Shown here: piece by piece, positions 44,480 to 54,043 of the stretch | Numbering within the stretch: the stretch's first letter is position 1 | Layout: the number at the start of each line of letters is the position of its first letter | Origin: Litsea cubeba | Lineage: Eukaryota > Streptophyta > Magnoliopsida > Laurales > Lauraceae | Direction of reading: 5' to 3' | Assembly (NCBI GenBank): GCA_012931725.1 | Contig: CM022949.1 | Span: forward strand, 45,027,239-45,091,238 | DNA: 64,000 bases | Program-made: the position numbers and the translations under genes | Notes under the pieces: model-generated | Seen by the model: the letters and a program-made list of their open reading frames with translations, nothing else | Told to the model about the DNA's origin: nothing | Database searches by the model: none

Positions 44480-44868
44480 ACTTCGGGGATCGATGATGAC
44501 CCATCCTTCCTTTTGTTTGTTGCCAACAAGACATCCGTGCGAGTGACAGGCTCATTCGGCCTCTATGCTTTCTATAAATAAAAAGAAAGTAACAATTGGG
44601 TATATTTGGTAAGATAATAATGTGAAATGAAGATGTCTTATACAAAACATTAAAACACTTACCAACTCGGCGGCCACCCTGGCACAGCCCTTCCTACCCG
44701 TTGTGTGCGGGCTCTTCATCTTCGACCTAGCAGTGCTACCAACCTTGCTGCATCTTCTGTCTTAACATACTTGGGGACATGACTCTTCCTCTCCGCATCC
44801 GTAAGATATTTGTATGTGATCACGGCGAAGAACGAACTTCCAATCCTTCCATAATTTATTCGCTCTTT
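44480..44868 (-). pseudogene. Remnant of plant transposase (Ptta/En/Spm, Transposase_24 type)
   Basis: Read on the minus strand in shifting frames, pieces resemble the plant Transposase_24 region: RANKLWKDWK near 44850, SPHTTGRKGCARVAAELV (about 44720-44665), and RTDVLLATNKRKDG-like sequence (about 44540-44500). The 'PHTTG...F/CARV..EL' and 'RT...LATNKRKDG' spacing is characteristic of this family. It is heavily decayed, and the SINE at 44886 sits at its upstream end. Confidence 0.5.
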
Positions 44869-44885
44869 GCATGATATGATGTATG

Positions 44886-45073
44886 AGGGCGAGCCTTGGC
44901 GCAACGGTAGAGTTGCTCCTTTGGTGACCTCGAGGTCACGGGTTCGAGGCGTGGAAACAGCCTCTTTGCAAAAATACAAGGGTAAGGCTGCGTACACATG
45001 CGCCCACCCTCCCCCTACCCCCGCTTAGCCGGGGAGCACTTTGTGCACCGGGTGAGCCCTTTTTTTTTTTTTT
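44886..45073 (+). mobile_element. Au-type SINE with 17-bp target-site duplication
   Basis: A tRNA-derived head contains box A (ggcgcaacggtagag) and box B (ggtcacgggttcgag). The body has 'ggtaaggctgcgtacac' and ends 'gcaccgggtgagccc' plus a T run, matching the Au SINE family. The direct repeat gcatgatatgatgtatg lies at 44869-44885 and 45074-45090. It needs LINE machinery in trans. Confidence 0.9.
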
Positions 45074-45624
45074 GCATGATATGATGTATGTCTATGGATC
45101 AGACCTAGTGTAGGTGCCCTGCAAAGATTATGTAGTGGGAGTTATGAGTTTAATGAAATAATCAAATTATGAAACTACTTTAAATTAAAACTTGCACAAG
45201 TACTCACACTAACTTTGTTCCAAGTTTTCTCTTTTGAGCTCACTAGGTATATCCATCCATATAACATAAACAAGGGACACATAGGTCTTCACACGTTGTG
45301 AAATGCGCGCACATGTACACTGCCCATGATACATGTCCACATGGAAAAAAACAACCAACCTACCACTGAATTTTCATGTGACTAAACATTAGCTAGTTTT
45401 ATCACTCACACCATTAAGTACTTCGTAACAAATAACCTACTTCTTGGAAGTTCGAATCTAACAAACCGAATTCTCAATCCACACAGAAACCGTGACCTAA
45501 ATCTTAGAACTGATAATAGAGTAAACAGATTCCTTGAAAGTTGCCTAACTATTATATTGCTTGTTTCCCACTCTCTTTCCATGGCAAAATGTCCAAAGAG
45601 AGACAAAAACAAGCCTCCATGGTC

Positions 45625-45632
45625 TATATATA
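45625..45632 (+). promoter_or_regulatory. TATA box of the 45.7-kb small gene (left arm)
   Basis: tatatata lies 30 bases before the ATG at 45662. Transcription would start close to that ATG, which favours initiation at the second Met (45686). An inverted copy of the same octamer is at 45890-45897. Confidence 0.5.
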
Positions 45633-45661
45633 GCCAGACTTAACATTCACCTGGAGTAAAG

Positions 45662-45898
45662 ATGGTAGGAACTAGCACGGTCTGCATGGGTCTTCTTCTA
45701 GTTTTACTAAACATGGGTCTCTCGTCTTGCTGCAGACCCCTATTGAATTATGAAGATCCAAAACAAGAAGGCAGCAGTTTCAATGTCAATAGTGATGACA
45801 GGCCATGTGAGTTGACAGGGGTCTGCAGCAAGAAGAGAAGCCCATGTTTAATAAAACCAAAAGAAGGCCCATGCAAGCTAGCTCCTGGCTATATATAG
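45662..45898 (+). CDS. Small cysteine-rich secreted-peptide candidate
   Basis: The frame encodes 78 residues, or 70 if it starts at Met9 (45686). Residues 9-24 (MGLLLVLLNMGLSSCC) are a signal-peptide-like hydrophobic stretch. The mature part carries four well-spaced cysteines in CELTGVC...CLIKPKEGPC after a polar, acidic linker. No family was recognised; the pattern fits a short secreted plant peptide. The stop codon lies inside the inverted copy of the upstream promoter block (GGC TAT ATA TAG). The frame is intact. It could be a real gene or a chance frame in an inverted duplication. Confidence 0.45.
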   Translation: MVGTSTVCMGLLLVLLNMGLSSCCRPLLNYEDPKQEGSSFNVNSDDRPCELTGVCSKKRSPCLIKPKEGPCKLAPGYI

Positions 45899-46013
45899 AC
45901 CATAGAGGCTTGTTTTTGTCTCTCTTTGGAGATTTTGCCATAGAAAGAGAGTGGTAAACAAGCAATATTAATAGTTATGTAACTTTCAAGGGGCAGTGTA
46001 CATGTGGGCGCAT

Positions 46014-46540
46014 ATCTCAACGTGGGGCCTATTTCTACTCATCAATGAAAAAGCATCCATTAGTTCTGGAATGGAAGATGCCATCCATTAGTTCTGGAAC
46101 CTAAAGATGCCATTAGTTCATAAGTTCAGGATCACAGACGTCTAAGCACAGCAAAACCCTCCACACAAAGTACAGAGCACAAGTTAATGATAATGGGTAG
46201 ATTACAAAACCCTCTTCAATGCACATATCCTATACTGATTAAAAATACATTAGGACAAATAAAAATGACTGGAAAAAATAAATTAAAAAAAAAATACTGC
46301 ATCATGGAAAAGAGGAGCCAATAGAACTGAATTACAAAACCTTTAGCAATATCACTGATATATGTACAATAATTATAATTTTTAGTACTAACATTTAGTA
46401 CTAGCATTACACACCTTACAACCTCCCGAAGTTGTCCAGAAACAGGGTGCAATCTTTGGGAGAAAATCACGCAACCAACCAACCTGATAACACACATTGC
46501 AAAAGAGTACAAGAGAAACATCACCTTTAATGGAATCATC
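46014..46540. other. Spacer without recognisable gene
   Basis: No family-like coding. It may include the former 3' end of the gene fragment at 46541-47113. Confidence 0.4.
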
Positions 46541-47113
46541 TTATAACCTGCTCTCTTCAGCAATGTTCATTTTTGGGTTTAGATCAGATGCTCTTAGTTT
46601 ACCAAGCAACACATCACGGCCTCTCAAAACAATCTGAAAAAACTCATCAACCTTCTTTGAAAGAAGAACTAGCCCTTCTGAAAGCCCCTCACAGCTCTGA
46701 CCTAAACCTGATACGGATTCCTTCAAGATTTCAGCTTCCTTGTGGTCATTGCTATCAATCATGGCACAAAGTTTCTCAACATGACTGTGGGCTGCTTCAA
46801 GTTCTTTCAATACCACACCATTGCTGTTAGACGATCTCCGTATCTGACCATTTACATTTACTTGCAAATCTTTGAAGACCTCAGACCACAGGAACTTGTC
46901 AGGGACTTCCAAATCCACAAGTGGCTTCACAGAGCCCATGTAGGCAGCTGTGAAGATGCTGCAAACAAATATAGTCTTGACCATAACACCATAAACAGCC
47001 TGCATCAGTAACTTTCCCTTTGCTGACTTAACATTTGACAGGAAAAGAGATCCAACAAGTTCCTGCAGTATGGTAGTACACTTCTCAAGCTTAAGGTTCC
47101 TCAGCCAGATCTT
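46541..47113 (-). pseudogene. 5'-truncated gene fragment resembling the BYPASS1/ROH1 (DUF793) family
   Basis: An open frame of about 190 codons reads LEKCTTILQELVGSLFLSNV, KSAKGKLLMQAVYGVMVKTI, then a hydrophobic FVCSIFTAAYMGSVKPLVD, LEVPDKFLWSEVFKDLQ, and ends with GLVLLSKKVDEFFQIVLRGR before a stop at 46541. The 'AKGK-LM-A-YGV--KTIFVCS-FTAA--GS-KPL-DL-VPD-F-W' layout is what I associate with C-terminal halves of BPS1/ROH1-like proteins, which regulate root-derived signalling or interact with exocyst subunits. The N-terminal half is missing: at about 47107-47113 coding meets a dispersed repeat. A functional gene with an upstream exon outside the visible homology is not excluded. Confidence 0.5.
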
Positions 47114-47395
47114 TGAAGACAGACAAGAAAAGTAAAAAAAAGAAGGGAAGAAGAGATCATCAGAGACTTAAATACCAGAAATCACTAGAAAGATTTCATA
47201 TTGTTGCAGTTTTTTTTTCTCATCACCTGATTCTCTCCTTCCTCTCACTGGAAGGAAAGATGGAAATAGATTATTGGGATTCAAAAGCAATTGCAAATGA
47301 AACATGAAATCAGAACAAAAACTAAGAGAAACAGGAGATGTGAGAGCAAAAGAAAACAAGAGGAAAATAAGAAAGTCGGTAGAACCAGGCACATA
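47107..47395. repeat. Third copy of a ~288-bp segment of the 38-40-kb duplication
   Basis: Matches 38679-38965 and 40217-40500 with few differences, for example 'gatttcatattgttgcag' and 'ggaaatagattattggga'. It sits at the 5' edge of the BPS1-like fragment. It may therefore be intron or 5' flank of that gene which was copied elsewhere, or a repeat that truncated it. Confidence 0.8.
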
Positions 47396-47828
47396 TGGAA
47401 AATGGGATGGACAATGAGCCCTCAATGTGATGAGCCTTTTATAGGACTCGGAAACAAAAACCCTAATAGGAGGAAACCCTTGATGGGAAGAAACCCCGGC
47501 TGCGGATTAAGGATGGGAATGGGTTGGGTCTAAATTGGAACCTCCCGACCCGCTCCAATATTATGCGGGTTTTTTTTTTTTTTTTTGGGGGGCATGTAAT
47601 GAGGTGGGCCAGGTTTGGATGAGATAAATATGAAATGGGGTAAGGTTGGATTTACCCCAAGCCTGCCCCCACTAACATCTATAGTGGATTATCCTTATTT
47701 GGAATTTGGAATTTGGAATGTTGGATATTGTTTGCATCAAGCTAGGGTAGGCATGGCCAACTTAACTTAAGGATGAAAAACAAAAAATCACCGTGAAGGG
47801 GAATCGAAATATATTATCATCATCCCGG

Positions 47829-48055
47829 CCATTTGATCGACAACCCACAAGTTTTCACCATACAAACATGTGCACAATTGATCCAATAAATCCCATAATC
47901 CGGTCCACTCAAATGGGTGCCAAACTTTAGAGATCTTCTCAGCCATTTGATCGACAACCCATGAGTTTTCACCATACAAACACGTGCACAATGGATCCAA
48001 TAGATCCAGTCCATTCAAATGGATGCTAAACTTGAGAAAAGCGACTATTAAGTGG
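47829..48055. repeat. 114-bp imperfect tandem duplication
   Basis: 'ccatttgatcgacaaccca' and the following ~110 bases ('gttttcaccatacaaaca', 'gtgcacaat') occur at 47829 and again at 47943, with several substitutions and small indels. Confidence 0.8.
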
Positions 48056-48840
48056 GGCCTTACTTTATGGTCCACTTTGATAGATCGTAAGGTAGGCCGA
48101 CTGTCGATGCTCGATAAAGTTTTTCAAGAAAAAAAAAAAAAGGAATGAAAGTTGTTGGGTCTAAGGCTCATTTTTTGGATGTGATTGAATTCCAGGGGAC
48201 TCATGGTAAAATGGGTTATATAGGAATTATGAAGAGGTGAGGGATGAACAATATAGGGTGGAATGCATTCAAGACATGACTGGAGTGATTAAATGGGGTA
48301 GTCACATTTTTCACATCATGATCAATCCAACAACACGACGGGACTTGCTTAATATAAGTGAACTTCAGCCAATAACAAGAACTTTATGTTGCTGATTGTG
48401 ATTGCCTTCAACTCTAAATGTGGGTCCTACTGACTGATTTGGTGGGGTATTGCAATATATAATTGAAGAAAGTTCATGTTACAGATAACTTGCCTTTGCC
48501 CAAATGCAAACCACAGCTGTAAGGGTGGATCCTATAAGCTCCATGTAGGCAAAAAGATTTTTTCTTTTGTGATTGGCAAAATGGCATAGCCATATTATTG
48601 CATTTGACAAAAAAATAGACGTAGGTGTGGTGCAGCCTATACCGCTTTAACATTCCGCTATGGATATGGTCATGTATTCTCAAAATTTGACTGAAAAAAT
48701 AGGATTAACTTCATATTTATGGACCTCCAAATAAAATGTTGGATACATTTTGGTAAATGCACATTATATTGACAGTGTCAGGATTATGCATAAGAGAATG
48801 ATCTCGTTCTCTTTGCTTGAGTTCATACATGCTGGTGTTA
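48056..48840. other. Spacer without recognisable gene
   Basis: AT-rich, no supported coding. The right part may be the decayed 5' region of the hAT remnant that follows. Confidence 0.4.
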
Positions 48841-49999
48841 GGATACGTCCATTGTCTTACAAAAAAATCGACAGAATAATATTGAAAATAAAATAGTACT
48901 CTCTATAACTTTTGATAATGCAAGCTCCTACAATAGCGTAATAGAGATACTAGAATCTATGCTTATTTAAATGGAGCTCTATTTCACAATAGATGTACAT
49001 GTCACATCTTAAATCTTATAGTACAAGAAGGCTTAAAATTTATTAAGCATACCTTAGAAGTAATTACATTAATTGTGATTTATTTTTTTCATATCCCTCA
49101 AAAAGACAACAATGGGGGACGGGGGATATATGTGAAAGTCTTAATAAATTTCTAAAAAAAATACAATCGGATGTAAAACATAGATGGGATTTTACTTCTA
49201 GCGTGTTAAAAGAAGCTCACAATTATAAAGTCGTGGTTAATCAGTTTTTTACTTTATATTTATCACATGTACGAATTTCCATAGCCGAAGAAAATTGGAA
49301 AATTCTTGAAATAATAAAAGAGATTTTAGAAGTTTTTCAATATGCAGCCTTATTTTTTTTCTAGGTTATATTATGCCACATTAACTCAAGCTTTGAATTA
49401 TTTTTTTATAAAATTAGTATTGCTTTTGAAAAATATAGAGATATATCGATCTTCAAGAGTATATGTGTAATAGAGGTGAAGTTTTCACAATGTTAGAAAA
49501 ATGCATCATTAACATTTTGTTTAACTAATGCATTAGAACCTAGGTAAAAATTAGTAGTTGTAGAAACTTTACCTAATACAATAAATAACAATATGAATCA
49601 AACTAATGTAAATGATATTTATATGATTAAAACTTATTTAGAACAACTTTATTTGGAATATTCTTCCAAAATGAGTAGATCTGAAATACCCTCTACTCAT
49701 ATAGGCCCTCCCCAACCACAGAGAGGAGAAAATAAGGTTGTTTGGAGTCTTATTAGGAGCTCTCTAAGAAGCGGCTCCTCTTCCTCCGGATCTAGTTACG
49801 CCATTAATGAATTAACAATGTATCTACAGATGGGTCTGATAGAAGTTTTGGTTGAAGATGCCAGTTTTGACCTTTTGGTAGTGTGGAAAGCATGTGAAAG
49901 TAAATTTCATGTGCTTTCTTGTATGTCCCATGATTTACTAACTGTTCCAGTGTCTACAGTTGTATTGGAGCAAGCTTTTAATGTAGTGTTATGTACCTA
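48841..49999 (+). pseudogene. Decayed hAT transposase of the BED/RICESLEEPER type
   Basis: In shifting frames on the plus strand: ITFDNASSYNSVIEILES (about 48903), corresponding to the catalytic 'T-DNAS-N' block; IQSDVKHRWDFTSSVLKEA (about 49165-49215), the 'R---RWNSTY-ML--A' region; EENWKILEIIKEILEVFQYA (about 49290-49345); and an intact C-terminal stretch (49593-49999) with ELTMYLQM, FDLLVVWKACESKFHVLSCM and LLTVPVSTVVLEQAF. The last is the hAT dimerisation domain. This lineage differs from the TTF/DUF4371 hATs at 10-21 and 33-37 kb. Confidence 0.82.
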
Positions 50000-50190
50000 A
50001 CCAATATGCCAAAAGCCTCAGGACTGATGGAACGCGTCAAATTAAGTCTTATAATCATTTAAGACCGTAACAAACCACCACACTTACGCAGCCGATGTCC
50101 TTGGTGGCTCTCACTCCAGCAATAGGTAGCCATTTTCCCTTCTTAGGACGGCTCACACTATGTTCCAGGTAGCCTCCGCGCGGTGGCTTT

Positions 50191-50474
50191 TGACAGAACT
50201 AGAGAAATGAATTGAAGAGAGTGATTTGGAATCTTGGATCATCTCAACGATCAGTCCTTTGCTTTACTTATAGACTTAATGGCCTTAATCAAGGCAAATT
50301 ACAATCTAATTACAATCTCTATGAATGGAAAGAGAATAAAGAAAATTGATGCAGATTATATACATGGAAAGAATTCAAAATAGATTGATGAGTCACAGTC
50401 CACTAATCCTTATCCCATGTTGTATATGAGAGTGGGCCAGTTGTACATGGGTCTTGGCTCAACTATTGTTGACA
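50191..50474 (-). repeat. copia-2 3' LTR
   Basis: 284 bp. In element orientation it starts tgtcaacaatagttg and ends tctagttctgtca (TG...CA). The base run next to it outside (gcttt) should recur next to the 5' LTR, which is not in the window. Confidence 0.85.
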
Positions 50475-53400
50475 TCCCCCCTCAAATTGATGCTGGTCAA
50501 ATAGGAGCAATTTGCGAATCAGGAACTCATGACGTGGCCGAGGCAGTCCTTTGGTGAAGATGTCTGCGAGTTGGAGTTCACTTGAAACATGTGGAAGACT
50601 AATCACCTTGCGATCATATTCATCTCGAATGAAATGACAATCCACCTCAATATGTTTCGTACATTCATGAAAAACGGGATTCTTAGTAATACGGATGGAA
50701 CTAGTATTGTCTGCATGAAGTGGGGTAGCTGATGTCTGAGAAAAACCAAGATCTGTAAGTAAGCCACAAAGCTAAAGGATTTCAGAACAGGCAGCGAACA
50801 TAGCACGATATTCAGACTCAGTGGAAGAACTGGAGAACTTTTCCGCCTTTTTGCATTTCCAAGAAATGAGTGATTCACCTAAATACATACACCAGCCTGT
50901 GGTGGATCTGCGAGTATCTGGGCATTCTGCCCAATCGGCATCAGAATATGCAGTAAGTGTCAGAGGTGTGCCTACCGGAAAGAACAATCCTCGAGTCGGA
51001 GAACCAAGAATGTACCGGATGATCCGTTTGACTGCAACCATATGGTGATGTCTTGGAGCAGTCATGAATTGACTAACAACATTTACAGCATAGGACATGT
51101 CTGGTCTAGTGATGGTCAAGTAGATCAGACCGCCGACCAAGCGTCTGTAGAATGTGGGATCGGAGAGGAGATCCCCATCATCTTTCTTGAGTTTCACATT
51201 GACTTCTAATGGAGTGTCCACAGGGGTGGTATCAGTTAAGCCAGCAAGGTCATGAAGGTCAGTAGCATACTTATGTTGATGTAAAAACAGTCCCTTCCTA
51301 GACTGTTGGACCTCAAGTCCCAAGAAGTATGTTAATGGACCCAGATCTTTCATATGGAATGCAGCTTGAAGTGAGCATTGAAGATTTTGAATCATGTTAC
51401 GGTGAGTGCCTGTGATGATGATATCATCCACATATACAAGAAGTATAGTGGTAGCATGATCAGTCTTATTCAAGAATAATGAAGGATCATAGGGACTTTG
51501 AGTAAAGCCAAGGTTCAGTAAAGTAGAATGAAAATTTTCAAACCAAGCTTTAGGTGCTTGTTTAAGTCCATATAACGAGCGATGGAGTCGTGCCACTTCA
51601 TTTTTAGATGGAGACTCATATCCTTGAGGAAGACGCATGTATACTTCCTCGTGAAGATCTCCGTGGAGAAAGGCATTCTTCACATCCATCTGATACAGGT
51701 GCCATGAGCGTGATGCCGCAATAGCAATAATAGTATGCACAATTGTCATCTTGGCGACCGGAGCGAATGTTTCATCATAGTCGATACCATACTCCTGACG
51801 GTTGCCAAGAGCCACTAACCGAGCCTTATAACATGCCAGAGTACCATCAGGATACAGCTTGATAGAGTAAACCCATTTACAGCCAATGGGTTTGATGGAC
51901 GGAGGACATTGAACAACATCCCATGTGTGATTCTCTTTTAATGCATCAAGTTCTTCCTGCATAGCCTACCGCCAACACTCATGTTGCACTGCTTGAGAAA
52001 AGTGATTAGGTATATGAACAGAAGACAAAGTAGCAAGTAAGGATGTATGGGTAAAGCCAAACCGATCAGGAGGGCGGGAAGGCCGAGATGATCTACGAAG
52101 ATGAACGGGTTGAGAAATGTCAGAAGCAGGTGCGGGGTCAATTGCCGAGGAAGCTGACAAATCAGGAGGCTCAGATGCAATCGTGTTTTCCCGTCTACGC
52201 CTTTCGTATACAGTAATAAGCTTGACATTTCCGCAGGTAGATCCGGATGATCACCAAAAGCAGGATTAAGAGAAAACATAGGAGATGGATCAGGGTCTAG
52301 ATAATGATGAAAAAAATATTGATTTTCAAAAAACACAACGTTACGAGAAATCCGGATACGTTTTGCCTTGGGATCATAACAAAGAAATCTTTTTTTATCA
52401 TTCGCATAACCTAAGAAGGCACACTTCGAAGATTGAGCCGATAGTTTTGTTCGTTCGACCGGTGGAAGAAGAGGAAAACATACACACTCAAAAACATGGA
52501 GATGAGAGAAACTAGGATGGTTATGAAATAAATGAAAATAAGGTGTTTCATGGTTAATGCGCGGTGAGGGTGGCCGATTTATAACATGAACTGCTGTGGA
52601 CTGAGCTTCGGGCCAGAATTTTGGTGGAACAGATGATGTTAAGAGGAGGGACCGAACAGTGTCCAAAAGATGTCTGTTTTTCCTCTCAGACACACCATTT
52701 TGTTGGGGTGTATAATGACAAGATTTTTGAAAAATTATTCCATGTAAAGAAATGACTTTCCACATAGGCTAAGAAAATTTTAAATGAAGCAAACATCTCA
52801 GATTTTGAATGTAAGAAATATATCCATATAAAGCACTATAGTCATCAATGAATGTAATAAAATATTTAAATTGAGAATGGGATATGATAGGTGCTATACC
52901 CCATACATCACTATGAACAAGATCAAAACATTTCAATGATAAAGAAGTGCTGATGGGAAAATGAAGAGTCTTGCTCTTGCCCATTTTACAACTAGAGCAA
53001 TTAAAGGAAACATCCTTAAGAGAAATTTTATTATCATGTAATAATCCAAACTTAAACAAAGATAACAAAGTTCTAGAATTAGGATGGCCTAATCTTTTGT
53101 GCCATAAGTGGCTCTTATTGGAACTAGAAGCGGAAAACAAGGCAGAAGCAACCAAAAATCTATCTTGTGTAGATAGTTGTAGCGGAAAAAGACGACCACA
53201 CTTAGGTCCCTTCGCTATCACCTTCCCCGATGCTTGATCATGTATAACACAACCAGAACGAGAAAAAGAGACAGAACAATGATTATCAACTAGTTGGCCA
53301 ACAGATAATAAATTGGTAGATAACTGAGGAGAAAGAAAAACATGACTCAAAGGTAAGGGATGTGAGATCTTACCGATGGCAGTAATGGGTATACTGTCAC

Positions 53401-53659
53401 CATCTGCTGTATTGATTCGGAGACTTCCATCATAAGGTTTTATTTGAGATAGAATTTCAGATGAGTGGGTCATATGATGAGAAGCCCCCAAATCCATATA
53501 CCAGGTAGAGCTTGGTTGGTTAGGTTTACCTGAGAGTCCAAGGGCAGAAAAAGCATTTACGATCATTTGTTGAACCATTTCTGGGGTAAGAGAGGATGAA
53601 GAAGCAGTTGGAGCAGGCAGTGTTGTAGGGGCAGCAGAACTCAATGCAGGAGTAGACAC
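50463..53659 (-). pseudogene. copia-2 pol polyprotein, frame-broken
   Basis: In order on the minus strand: protease region (WYMDLGASHHMT, about 53500), where the catalytic DSGA is mutated to DLGA; GAG-pre-integrase zinc motif (LWHKRLGHPN ... CSSCKMGKSK); integrase core (VHSDVWG, FIDDYS, then ERKNRHLLD from 52765); reverse transcriptase with VYVDDIIITGTH (about 51420); RNase H (SDADWAECPDTRRST, SSTESEYRA); and C-terminal ADIFTKGLPRPRH. Breaks occur at 52766, near 52200-51960, at 50770 (stop) and near 50650. With the mutated protease it is inactive. Confidence 0.9.
50475..50488 (-). promoter_or_regulatory. copia-2 polypurine tract
   Basis: In element orientation aatttgagggggga lies directly before the LTR. 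Confidence 0.85.
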
Positions 53660-54043
53660 ATCCAGAGTTGCCAGATTTGCTTTCTGAGAAGAGGTCTGTG
53701 CACGGCGCCGGCATTCAGGAAGAACATGGCCCTTGCGTTTGCAGTAAGAGCAGTATTTTTTATTGCATTAGGTGGCAACATGGCCATATTTTATACACGA
53801 GTAACACTGTACTTTAGTCATATCCCTGTTCTACTGGTGAGAACGGGCAACATAAGCCATAGTTAATGGACCAGTGGGAATTGCATTTTGAAGAGTAACC
53901 TGGGTGGTTAAACGCTGTTCCTCACGAAGAAGCTCTCCAAAGCAAGAATCAATAGATGGGGAGGGCACCCTACTCATCAGATTTGAACAAAGTTGTTCAA
54001 ATTCAGGCCTAAGTTTCATCAGGAACTGATCTCTCTGACTAGT
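53660..54043 (-). pseudogene. copia-2 gag, C-terminal part
   Basis: The frame reads MKLRPEFEQLCSNLMSRVPS and FGELLREEQRLTTQ (UBN2-type gag). Zinc-knuckle sequence CYSCIKYGHVAT-C follows (about 53800) with a stop codon in it, then KKYCSYCKRKGHVLPECRRR. It is cut at 54043 by the large LTR element. Gag would form the virus-like particle shell of the retrotransposon. Confidence 0.85.

Larger units (their letters stand above)
45303..46013. repeat. Inverted repeat bracketing a small gene
   Basis: 45532-45637 and 45885-45991 are inverted copies of about 106 bp with roughly a dozen differences. Both contain 'ggcttgtttttgtctctct' and a TATA-like octamer. Beyond them, 'atgcgcgcacatgtacactg' (45303) pairs with 'cagtgtacatgtgggcgcat' (to 46013), so the left arm is interrupted by about 205 bp. 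The reading frame 45662-45898 lies in the loop and ends inside the right arm. Confidence 0.8.
50191..54043 (-). mobile_element. Ty1/copia LTR retrotransposon (copia-2), 3' part, interrupted in gag
   Basis: On the minus strand: gag (54043-53660), protease, integrase, reverse transcriptase, RNase H, polypurine tract and the 3' LTR (50191-50474). The 5' part is displaced beyond the window by the LTR element inserted at 54044. Its pol is closely related to copia-1, and it shows what copia-1 has lost (gag). Confidence 0.92.
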
